Source: an uncultured Eggerthellaceae bacterium
GTDB lineage: Bacteria; Actinomycetota; Coriobacteriia; Coriobacteriales; Eggerthellaceae
Assembly (NCBI GenBank): GCA_947632575.1
Contig: CANRPV010000095.1
Location: 1 to 5,825 of the forward strand
Length of the DNA: 5,825 bases
Reading direction: 5' to 3'
Part shown: one piece after another, positions 1-5,697 of the stretch
Numbering within the stretch: position 1 is the first letter of the stretch
How the letters are laid out: the number at the start of each line of letters is the position of its first letter
The notes under the pieces: generated by a model
Databases searched by the model: none
Told to the model about the DNA's origin: nothing
Seen by the model: the letters and a program-made list of their open reading frames with translations, nothing else
Program-made: the position numbers and the translations under genes

Positions 1-1
1 T

Positions 2-43
2 CTTTCCGAAATGGGCCGATTTTTCGAAGAAGTTCTTTCCTGA
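2..43 (+). CDS. possible 3' end of an upstream gene (KsgA/RsmA-like?), partial
   Basis: The window opens in frame 2 with about 13 codons, read as LSEMGRFFEEVLS, ending at TGA 41-43. It could be the C-terminus of a gene cut by the window edge. By gene order, ksgA/rsmA (16S rRNA dimethyladenosine transferase) often precedes veg, and the short helical tail would fit, but no motif can be seen. The other two forward frames are also open here (stops at 58-60 and 146-148), so the frame choice is weak. Confidence 0.28.
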   Translation, partial: LSEMGRFFEEVLS

Positions 44-144
44 TGAGGCTGTCGCCATAATTTTCAGATTGGCTACCGCCGCAACAACTGCCGCTACCGC
101 CGCCGTAATCATACCTTCAACTGGCCGTTTAACCCCTCTGCAAA

Positions 145-164
145 GATAGCCATTTTGTGCTATC
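145..164. repeat. inverted repeat overlapping the veg promoter
   Basis: GATAGC at 145-150 and GCTATC at 159-164 form a perfect 6-bp inverted repeat around an 8-base spacer. The right arm covers the extended -10 element at 158-166. It could be a repressor site or a short RNA hairpin; six base pairs can also arise by chance. A direct repeat TGGCCGTT (122-129 and 170-177) flanks the same promoter region. Confidence 0.35.
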
Positions 165-166
165 AT
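158..166 (+). promoter_or_regulatory. extended -10 promoter for veg
   Basis: TGC-TATCAT (158-166) matches the extended -10 form TGnTATAAT with one mismatch in the hexamer. The expected -35 position, 138-143 (CTGCAA), is poor, which is usual for extended -10 promoters. Transcription would start near 173 and give a leader of about 42 nt before the ATG at 215, with AGGATGAGAG (201-210) as the ribosome binding site. The position is right for the only gene downstream; the call rests on sequence match alone. Confidence 0.5.
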
Positions 167-214
167 ATTTGGCCGTTATTTTTGATAAGAGTTACCCGAT
201 AGGATGAGAGTTTA

Positions 215-553
215 ATGGATCTGGCTAAGCAAGCTAAGCTCGTCGATTCAATTCACGACACCTTACACGAATACGTTGGAGAGCGCCTTCGCGTCCGGGC
301 GAACATGGGACGTTCGAAGATCATCGAAAGCGAAGGGGTTATCACCCAAATTCATCCCCAGCTTTTTATCATGGAAGTGGATCGCAAGCGTGGTCGCACC
401 GCGCGTCAATCCTATCAATATGTGGATGTGCTCACCGGTATGGTGGAGCTTTCCCAAAATGGCGAGCCTCTCTTCGCGCCCTTTATCGAGGAGACGAATT
501 TAGAGACAGACACGCTGATTGAATTCGACGAAACGGCGGATCTCATCTCCTAA
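215..553 (+). CDS. veg: Veg family protein (biofilm-associated regulator family)
   Basis: A 112-residue cytosolic protein. The core (about residues 20-79) aligns with Bacillus subtilis Veg: GERLRVRANMGR at 22-33 matches its GKRLTLKANGGR, HPQLFIMEVD at 47-56 matches YPSVFVIQLD, and SYQYVDVLT at 66-74 matches SYSYADILT, followed by a VEL strand end. Bacillus Veg is about 86 residues; this one has an extra acidic tail (about residues 80-112, rich in Glu, Asp and Thr). In Bacillus, Veg promotes biofilm matrix gene expression; the biochemical mechanism here is unknown. The start is supported by AGGATGAGAG 5-14 bases upstream. In many genomes veg sits between ksgA and ispE, but here a tRNA gene and unrelated genes follow instead of ispE. 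Confidence 0.93.
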   Translation: MDLAKQAKLVDSIHDTLHEYVGERLRVRANMGRSKIIESEGVITQIHPQLFIMEVDRKRGRTARQSYQYVDVLTGMVELSQNGEPLFAPFIEETNLETDTLIEFDETADLIS

Positions 554-635
554 GTTCGAAGTCTTTGAGTACTGAGGCTTCTTAAGTCTGAATTTTCAGC
601 CTGAGGTCTTTTAGGACGTAGCATCGAATTATCTT

Positions 636-664
636 TTGACAAAGTGGGAGCTGACCTTCACAAT
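636..664 (+). promoter_or_regulatory. sigma-70 type promoter for tRNA-Ala
   Basis: A perfect -35 TTGACA lies at 636-641, a 17-base spacer follows, and CACAAT (659-664) is a 4-of-6 match to the -10 hexamer. Transcription would begin near 671, leaving a 5' leader of about 36 nt to be removed by RNase P before G1 of the tRNA at 707. It sits in the 153-base gap between veg and the tRNA, where no clear veg terminator is visible, so read-through from veg is also possible. Confidence 0.6.
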
Positions 665-706
665 AGGCTCTCGCGGTCTTAACCGAATGGGATCGCGCTG
701 CATAAT

Positions 707-782
707 GGGGATGTAGCTCAGCTGGGAGAGCGCCACGTTCGCAACGTGGAAGTCGGGGGTTCAAGTCCCCTCATCTCCACCA
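707..782 (+). tRNA. tRNA-Ala (anticodon CGC)
   Basis: A complete 76-base cloverleaf with encoded CCA. The acceptor stem GGGGATG (707-713) pairs with CATCTCC (772-778) and contains G3-U70, the main alanine identity element. The D stem is GCTC/GAGC. The anticodon stem CCACG/CGTGG encloses loop TTCGCAA (738-744) with anticodon CGC at 740-742, which reads GCG. The T arm has loop TTCAAGT with a 5-bp stem including one G-U pair, A73 is the discriminator at 779, and CCA is 780-782. All stems are intact, so the gene should be functional. The accessory DNA that follows makes it a candidate integration site. Confidence 0.97.
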
Positions 783-833
783 GAGTACGAAGAGTCGAAC
801 TCGGTTTCTCGATAACCGGTTGGACTTTGAAAC

Positions 834-867
834 ACCACGAAGGCGGCTTCTAAGCCGCCTTCGTGGT
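834..867 (+). terminator. strong hairpin after tRNA-Ala, probable terminator
   Basis: The 15-base arms at 835-849 and 852-866 are perfectly complementary around the two bases CT, and A834-T867 adds a sixteenth pair. The stem is GC-rich (CCACGAAGGCGG and its complement). The T tract downstream is poor (TTCCATACTCATATTT), and the opposite strand has only TGTTTC, so it is not a canonical intrinsic terminator in either direction. Its place 51 bases after the tRNA and the stem stability support termination or RNA 3'-end protection, perhaps for transcripts from both sides. Confidence 0.65.
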
Positions 868-890
868 TCCATACTCATATTTCCGTTATA

Positions 891-999
891 GGACAAAAGG
901 GGGTTAGGACCATTTTTCGGAGACTTTCATGAGTTTATCGCGGTGCTCTTTTATCCGTCCGCAAATCCTTAAGTAACAGGCATCCGTCCCCTTTAGCCT
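891..999. repeat. REP/MITE-like element with imperfect inverted ends
   Basis: The left arm (895-916, AAAAGGGGGTTAGGACCATT) and the reverse complement of the right arm (974-994, AAAGGGGACGGATGCCTGTT) share AAAGGGG, a CC and a TT at matching places, so the segment has imperfect inverted ends about 60 bases apart. The GGGGACGG...CCTGTTAC wording resembles short repeats linked to RAYT (REP-associated) transposases in many bacteria; that resemblance is from memory. No transposase is present. A 34-codon open frame on the minus strand (1008 to 904, starting MWIRLKG, ending KVSEKWS) runs through it and may be chance or a gene remnant. Confidence 0.3.
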
Positions 1000-1333
1000 A
1001 ATCCACATTGAAGATTGACTGGATGCAAATGAGTATGAGTTTTAACTCCTCCTCGAAGAGTGACCCTACGCGTCTCGCATTGCAGGCCTACAGGTCGACG
1101 GCTCTCAACTGCTCCATCACGACAGAGCTCTGAACATAACTCATGGATTTCTCTTTATAAGGTAAGCTGTTGAGGACGGCTCAGAAGAAGTCACATAACT
1201 CCATTTAGGACGGCTTGAGATATATCGGTGCATACACCATCGTTGTTCAACAGGAGGAAGGTGCAGAAATTTCCGTTACCAGCAACTAAAAGGCGAATAA
1301 AGACACCATGAAAATACTTCAGCTACTCTAAAC
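1000..1333. other. gene-poor stretch with possible coding debris
   Basis: No convincing gene is seen from the tRNA hairpin to the toxin-antitoxin module. On the plus strand a 34-codon frame runs 1029-1133 (starts MSMSFNSSSK, ends ITTEL) without a clear ribosome binding site, and an open stretch without its own start runs 1209-1289 (DGLRYIGAYTIVV to EISVTSN, then TAA), with a TAG directly before it. The minus strand is also open over the second stretch (ends QAVLNGVM), so the coding strand cannot be decided. AGGACGGCT occurs at 1173-1181 and again at 1207-1215. The picture fits decayed genes, but chance cannot be excluded. Confidence 0.3.
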
Positions 1334-1351
1334 ACGTCCACGAATGGACAT
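1334..1351 (-). terminator. small hairpin after the toxin gene, possible terminator
   Basis: Read on the minus strand, ATGTCCA and TGGACGT pair through 7 bp (one U-G) around a TTCG tetraloop, 13 bases beyond the toxin stop codon. The tract that follows, GTGTTTAG, is only weakly T-rich. It is the only hairpin in a suitable place to end the toxin-antitoxin transcript; on the plus strand it is followed by ATTTTGGG. Confidence 0.35.
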
Positions 1352-1364
1352 TTTGGGCGTGGAA

Positions 1365-1661
1365 TTATTGGAATAACTCATCGTGCGTGCCTGTGCGCTC
1401 TAAATATGCAACGCCATTATCTACCACCCAAATGAGCAGCCAATCGCCAACATTACAAACATGGCACTCATAGTGACCCTTCCATGAACCTTTGAGTACA
1501 TGCATATTGTGACGCTGTATAAGTTCTTGGTTTGAAGCAACAGAATTTTCAATGATGAGATTAATTACCTCATTCAGTTTTGAAATATCGACATGCTGCT
1601 TTAGGAGCCTTTTGATATCACGGGCATAGGAGGGCAGCGGTTCGATCTGAAGTGCGCTCAT
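1365..1661 (-). CDS. type II toxin, YafQ/RelE family mRNA interferase
   Basis: A 98-residue protein that aligns along its length with Escherichia coli YafQ, a ribosome-dependent endoribonuclease that cuts mRNA during translation. The HVLKGSWKG stretch (54-62) matches YafQ HPLQGSWKG, and LERTGTHDELF (87-97) matches FERTGTHAALF. The residues known to matter in YafQ are all present: His54, His67, Asp73, Trp74, His93 and Phe97 (YafQ H50, H63, D67, W68, H87, F91). The toxin should therefore be active. Its ATG overlaps the antitoxin stop as ATGA (1658-1661), so translation is probably coupled and the antitoxin is made first. Three Cys (66, 69 and the context around them) are not found in YafQ at those places. 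Confidence 0.93.
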   Translation of the reverse strand: MSALQIEPLPSYARDIKRLLKQHVDISKLNEVINLIIENSVASNQELIQRHNMHVLKGSWKGHYECHVCNVGDWLLIWVVDNGVAYLERTGTHDELFQ

Positions 1662-1951
1662 TCATCCACTTCTTTTTCGAGGAACATCATCATTTCTTCT
1701 GCCGAATTAAATCTGTGCCCTGTTCCTCCCTTGGCAATAACCTCCTCAGCCGCCTTCATGGCAGCGAGAGTTTCTTCATTGGGAATATCGTTTGAGTAGC
1801 CGAGATCGAGCGGAATGGCATGATCGCGCACCATCTGCTTATAGAATGCTCTGGTAACTCCAGAAAGGTCAAATCCATAGTATTCTGCAACCGCCGCAGC
1901 TTCGCGTTTCAAGTTACTGTCTATTCTCATAGTTAAGGTTGCAGCAGCCAT
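1658..1951 (-). CDS. type II antitoxin, RelB/DinJ family
   Basis: A 97-residue protein that neutralises the toxin encoded just downstream and should repress its own operon. The N-terminus (TLTMRIDSNLKREAAAV, 5-21) is a ribbon-helix-helix strand and first helix, and YYGFDLSGVTRAFYKQMV (24-41) with IPLDL (46-50) is the family signature; DinJ/RelB proteins have the same order. The C-terminal part (about 51-97) is acidic and helical, as expected for the toxin-binding segment, and ends EKEVDE. GAGGAG lies 6 bases upstream of the ATG, which fixes the start. The last codons overlap the toxin start by 4 bp. Confidence 0.92.
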   Translation of the reverse strand: MAAATLTMRIDSNLKREAAAVAEYYGFDLSGVTRAFYKQMVRDHAIPLDLGYSNDIPNEETLAAMKAAEEVIAKGGTGHRFNSAEEMMMFLEKEVDE

Positions 1952-1962
1952 TATAGTCTCCT

Positions 1963-2009
1963 CGTGAGTACTGACATGTTATATATATTGTAAGTGCAAT
2001 TACTGACAA
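1963..2009 (-). promoter_or_regulatory. promoter and operator of the toxin-antitoxin operon
   Basis: On the minus strand TTGTCA (2009-2004) is a -35 box, 16 bases before TATATA (1987-1982); nearby TATATA or TATAAC registers are possible. Two palindromes with the same half-site overlap it. One is TGTAAGT-N6-ACTGACA (plus strand, 1989-2008), lying across the -35 box and spacer. The other is CGTGAGT-ACTGACA (1963-1976), between promoter and ribosome binding site (GAGGAG, 1963-1958). The shared half-site ACTGACA repeats 32 bp apart, about three helical turns. This fits cooperative binding by a ribbon-helix-helix antitoxin; binding itself is inferred. Confidence 0.6.
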
Positions 2010-2071
2010 TATAAAGAGCGTTATTGCGACTATCAAGAAGTTCTAGGCTGATTACCGATTAATAAGCTTCT

Positions 2072-2356
2072 TTACTCCTCGTAAGGTTGGGTCCAGGTGT
2101 TGCCATTGTCGTAATAGTAGGTGAGGTTTTGTGGCGAATTATCGGCAAGCCATGCATCCCTGGCTTTGATGTTATCCTCGCCTGTTCTCGTCTTGAGCCA
2201 ATCTTCAAACGTGAGATCGGAGCGTGCATAAACCCAATTACGCCTGTATCTGGTTTCATTCCAAGGGTTCCAATAGCCTTGGCCACCAGCCACCTCGTCG
2301 AGTTCGTCATCGTTGAGCTTATGAAGTTCAGAAGGATTGCTGGTGCTCTCAGTCAT
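2072..2356 (-). CDS. double-glycine leader peptide precursor, Trp/Tyr-rich, cysteine-free
   Basis: A 94-residue peptide precursor. Residues 1-25 form a double-glycine leader: Leu14, Glu18, Leu19, Val22, Gly24 and Gly25 sit at -12, -8, -7, -4, -2 and -1, the positions recognised by C39 peptidase domains of ABC exporters. Cleavage after Gly25 would release a 69-residue product starting QGYWNPWNE. This core has six Trp, seven Tyr, no Cys and no Met, and is slightly acidic (about -3 by my count), so a lanthionine or disulfide product is not possible; the family is not one I recognise. AAAGG 8 bases upstream supports the ATG. The gene follows the large lipoprotein by 41 bp on the same strand, so the two are probably co-transcribed. 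No exporter, maturation enzyme or immunity gene is visible. It could be a bacteriocin, a signal or a structural secreted peptide. Confidence 0.8.
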   Translation of the reverse strand: MTESTSNPSELHKLNDDELDEVAGGQGYWNPWNETRYRRNWVYARSDLTFEDWLKTRTGEDNIKARDAWLADNSPQNLTYYYDNGNTWTQPYEE

Positions 2357-2397
2357 GGCACTTGCCTTTCTCGAGGTTTAAAAACGCCATGAGCCCA

Positions 2398-5300
2398 TCA
2401 TGCGGGTACAAAGTACTCAAACATGGGACCATAGGTGTAGCGCGCGTACAGCTCATCGAGATCACGAATACTATTGAACTCCCACATGTAGGTAAGCACG
2501 TCTTTCGTGAGTGTGCTTTCTCCCCACTTTATGCCAGAGGAATAATACTGATCCTCCTGGTCGCAGAAGATCTTCTTGATGCCGCTCGGTCGCTTGTACA
2601 CGACATAGGAATTTAATGCGAGACCAGCACTTCCTTTGCCTGCATCATTCTTTTTCCACCCGGCATCTGGATTTCGATTGATGCCCGCTCGTTGGAGTAC
2701 GACGTCGATCGTCTTGCCTCCCATACGCTTCACAAAGCTATTCATTTGTTCGTCACTCATATGACCGGATGCGACAGCCCCTGGCGAGTCGTCCCAATGG
2801 GTGATAAAGCCACGATATTTACGCGAGCCGCCATAGTTATAAAGCGCGTAGTCATTCAGTTCATTAAGAGCCAGTTGATTGGTAATGTACTTGCCAAGGG
2901 TGTAGTAGTAAATGACACCATCGCCCGGCTTAGCCCCGACAGGAATTGAGTTAATGGTCTGCTCCGCCTTCGTATAGAGGCTCTTCGCGGGATTGCATTG
3001 TGCCTCATTGTTATACACCAAAATGATGTAGCACAGCGCCTGCTTCAACGCATACTTGGAAAGGGTACGGACACCCATGCGTCCATCGTAAGCCTCGGTG
3101 TCGAAATTAAACGAAAGCGAGCAAAGCGTGTCATAGGATGCTATGGGGTTATTCTGACCCGTCTTGCTCAGTTGCGTGGCGAGGTTGTCATAGCGATCTT
3201 GCAACTTGGCGAAACGTTCCCGGAAACCTATGAAAGCCGCGTCGTTTTGGTGGTTGACGATATAGCTGACGACCATCGCGTTATATTCGGACCAATCCTT
3301 CGGCTGTTTTGAGTAGTCAAAGGTCTCAGTCGGAAGATCGGTAACCGTGAGCGCACGGGTCATCTCCGACTCATCATCGACGGCTTCGCCGTCTTCAATC
3401 TCCCCATTTACGACCGCTTCGCCCTCTTCAGGCAAATCGCTAAGGCTACTGTTTACAGAGCTAATGCTCTCCTCCTGTGCGTCGAGGGCCAATTCGTTGC
3501 TTCCTGTTTGTCCACTGAGGTTTGGCTCTGCGTTCTCCGTTTCCCAACTCTGGACTAAATCGCCCGATACCACATCCTCATCAAGCGACACATCACCAGC
3601 ACCGCTGGAGGGGCTAGTCTCAACCTGAGCTTCATCGGTCTCATCGACCGGCTGAGCGCTCACGCCTGCCACCTCCGGTAGCTGGATATACTGCTCCGCC
3701 TTGCGGAAATAGGTATCGAGGTATTCGCAATCAGTCAGCAGATTGAGAAGCTCAGTGTCAAAGGAGGATTGGCGAGAGTTGTATTGCTCCCTTTGGATCG
3801 ATTCCAGCATGTTCGTCTGATAATCGACCGATGTCTGCAACTTCTCGACACTTGACTGGATCTTATCGAGCGTTTCAAGAGTCTGTGAGAACTGCGACGG
3901 TACTAACTCGAGGGACTGAAGCAGCGAATAAATACTCGCACCACCTGAAACAACATTGGTGGCGATATCGAAAAAGCTGATTCCCTGGGTACTTCCAAAA
4001 CTATTGATGGCCGCGGTAAGTTGCTCGATCTCGGACGGAGTTCCCGGGCCAGTTTCCGTTACACGCCCAAGGCTGTCCTGCGTGTAGTCACGAAGGTAGC
4101 TTGCCAGCTCTTCCGTTGGTTCACCCCAGGCGTTCACGAGCGTGCCCGCCGCAAGAATAACTTCGCCATTAATGTTGAGATCTTCAGCGCTCTGCCCGTT
4201 GGTAGGTACCTCAATCTTAAGCTCAGCGGTCTCATCACCAGTTCGTTCGATGGATTTAACTTTGCCGCCCTCAAAACCCTGACCAAGTGTCACCGCGGAA
4301 TCTTTCAGCGAGTCTGCGAACGTGCCACTCGAGACATAGAGTTCAAGCGTAATCGCGAAATTGTCGCCATCCTCCTCAACGTAGTCGAAAACCGGATAGA
4401 ACGACGCGTCGACGACATTGGAAGTGAACGTGAAATCGCCGACATTGACGTCGCGATACATAAGTGAGCGGGCGGCGGCGTTCTTCGAGGAAGTATCAGC
4501 GCCGCTCACCGTCAAAACTACCTGATTGTCCGACTCTTGCTTCAGATCTTTGACGACAAGATCGTTGGTGGTAGCACCGGGAGCAGGGGTCAAGGTGACA
4601 GATTCGGGCGTGAGCGTGGACAGGTCTGCGACGTCGATCAGCGTAAGCGGGATCGTCAGATCGTCGCCGTTAACCTCAAGATTGGCGACGTCGAGGTAGG
4701 CAGCCTGAGCCTCAACAGGAATCGAGATATTCGTGTTATAGAAGGCATTTTCGATACCAGTGGGCGCTATGCTGATGAATCCATCTAGGTAGGCGCCTGA
4801 GCGCTCATTGAACAGAGGCGCGCCAGTCAGCTGCATCGTGAGGTTTTTCCCAGCTGATGAGAGCGACTCGATCGTCATCCCCTCAAATCCGCCGTACAGA
4901 AGGATATCGTCTGCCGTGATATCGGAGGCGAACTGGGAATCATCGAGCGTAAGGGTGATCTTATTGGTCGTGCTCGTTGAGAGGACTGACGAAACATCCG
5001 GCGTCAGTTTAAAGGCCACAAAATCGACGATCAGAGGAACGCCAAAATCCTTGTCGGCGAAATTAACACCATAGGTGGGTGTGAACTCGGTTCTTGTTGC
5101 ACTATCGAGGAAGTGAAGTGTAGCGGTGCCGTCTTTGTTGACGGTGAAGTCGAGCACCTCGGCAGTTTTCTCTGAGGTGTACTCAGCGACCAGCGGATCC
5201 TCGAAGCTCTCCTCCCCGGCACCCTCGCCTTCGGCGGCTTCCTCAGTAGCCTCGCCTTCGGCGGCTTCCTCGGTATCCACCTCTTGAGCGGCCTTCTCAG

Positions 5301-5697
5301 CTGCTTCTAAGTTTTCCTCTACCGTACCAGACGCGCCATTCTCAGCAGCAGAGGCATCGGTGGCGCCGGTCGTTGACTCATCAGCACTAGCAGGATTCTC
5401 CTCAGTGGCAGCCGCTGCGGCTTCTTGCTCGGCGAGCGCCTTGTCATAGCCTTCCGCATCAAAGTAAAGATAGCTCACCGTTACCTGGTCAGCGGTAATG
5501 TCTTCATAGGAGCCATAGGACTTCGGAAGAGTGACCGTGTAATCACCATCAGAACGATAAGCAAGCGATACGCCTTCGTCGCCTTCGGCGGTGTCGGTAC
5601 TGCAGGCGGCGAGCGGTACAAGTCCTGTCACCAAAATGCAGGACAACGCAATCGCCAGGAATCGATGGAATGTACCGTGATTGACCATTTCCTTCAC
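2398..5697 (-). CDS. large lipoprotein of unknown function with repeated beta modules
   Basis: A 1099-residue surface lipoprotein that I cannot assign to a named family. Residues 10-31 are a hydrophobic signal peptide ending in lipobox LAAC, with Cys32 as the lipidated residue. Three similar beta-rich modules lie at about 246-293, 343-401 and 444-499; two share a GFEG...I.S(I/L) core. A fourth, near 53-195, seems split by an Ala/Glu low-complexity insert (about 86-165) that holds a tandem 9-residue repeat. A helical, coiled-coil-like stretch follows (about 559-673), then an acidic linker (about 683-780), then a Tyr/Trp-rich C-terminal domain (about 780-1099). The start could be GTG at 5697, with GGAAG upstream, or ATG at 5688, where AAGGA lies too close; both keep the signal peptide. 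It probably shares an operon with the peptide gene downstream and the repeat frame upstream. Adhesin, receptor or secretion partner are all open guesses. Confidence 0.85.
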   Translation of the reverse strand: MKEMVNHGTFHRFLAIALSCILVTGLVPLAACSTDTAEGDEGVSLAYRSDGDYTVTLPKSYGSYEDITADQVTVSYLYFDAEGYDKALAEQEAAAAATEENPASADESTTGATDASAAENGASGTVEENLEAAEKAAQEVDTEEAAEGEATEEAAEGEGAGEESFEDPLVAEYTSEKTAEVLDFTVNKDGTATLHFLDSATRTEFTPTYGVNFADKDFGVPLIVDFVAFKLTPDVSSVLSTSTTNKITLTLDDSQFASDITADDILLYGGFEGMTIESLSSAGKNLTMQLTGAPLFNERSGAYLDGFISIAPTGIENAFYNTNISIPVEAQAAYLDVANLEVNGDDLTIPLTLIDVADLSTLTPESVTLTPAPGATTNDLVVKDLKQESDNQVVLTVSGADTSSKNAAARSLMYRDVNVGDFTFTSNVVDASFYPVFDYVEEDGDNFAITLELYVSSGTFADSLKDSAVTLGQGFEGGKVKSIERTGDETAELKIEVPTNGQSAEDLNINGEVILAAGTLVNAWGEPTEELASYLRDYTQDSLGRVTETGPGTPSEIEQLTAAINSFGSTQGISFFDIATNVVSGGASIYSLLQSLELVPSQFSQTLETLDKIQSSVEKLQTSVDYQTNMLESIQREQYNSRQSSFDTELLNLLTDCEYLDTYFRKAEQYIQLPEVAGVSAQPVDETDEAQVETSPSSGAGDVSLDEDVVSGDLVQSWETENAEPNLSGQTGSNELALDAQEESISSVNSSLSDLPEEGEAVVNGEIEDGEAVDDESEMTRALTVTDLPTETFDYSKQPKDWSEYNAMVVSYIVNHQNDAAFIGFRERFAKLQDRYDNLATQLSKTGQNNPIASYDTLCSLSFNFDTEAYDGRMGVRTLSKYALKQALCYIILVYNNEAQCNPAKSLYTKAEQTINSIPVGAKPGDGVIYYYTLGKYITNQLALNELNDYALYNYGGSRKYRGFITHWDDSPGAVASGHMSDEQMNSFVKRMGGKTIDVVLQRAGINRNPDAGWKKNDAGKGSAGLALNSYVVYKRPSGIKKIFCDQEDQYYSSGIKWGESTLTKDVLTYMWEFNSIRDLDELYARYTYGPMFEYFVPA
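5223..5276 (-). repeat. 27-bp tandem repeat inside the lipoprotein gene
   Basis: Two adjacent 27-bp units (5223-5249 and 5250-5276) match at 25 of 27 bases and encode EEAAEGEAT followed by EEAAEGEGA. The short core GCCTTCGGCGG occurs again near 5583, in the codons for TAEGDE just after the lipid-anchor cysteine. The unit length keeps the reading frame, so copy number could vary between strains and change the length of the acidic stalk. Confidence 0.8.

Noticed and set aside
1..112. Ala-rich minus-strand frame starting at 112 (MITAAVAAVVAAVAN...) and a plus-strand frame ending at 146-148
   Set aside because: Both come from a 21-bp tandem repeat (GCTACCGCCGC at 72-82 and 93-103). AAGG is too close to the minus-strand ATG, and the window edge prevents a decision.
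573..617. Terminator between veg and the tRNA
   Set aside because: Only short arms (CTGAA/TTCAG and AGGCT/AGCCT) can pair, with no stable GC stem and a weak T run.
582..764. 60-codon minus-strand frame
   Set aside because: It runs across most of the tRNA-Ala gene and its promoter, so it is a chance frame.
2059..2310. 83-codon open frame on the minus strand in another register
   Set aside because: It overlaps the double-glycine peptide gene in the same direction, but lacks a leader or any recognisable feature, and has no better ribosome binding site.
3379..3393. Hairpin GACGGC-TTC-GCCGTC as a terminator
   Set aside because: It lies inside the lipoprotein coding sequence, in the acidic linker codons, and no T tract follows it.
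4021..4467. 148-codon open frame on the plus strand
   Set aside because: It lies wholly antisense to the 1099-residue lipoprotein gene, has an Arg-rich composition typical of a shadow frame, and shows no motif.
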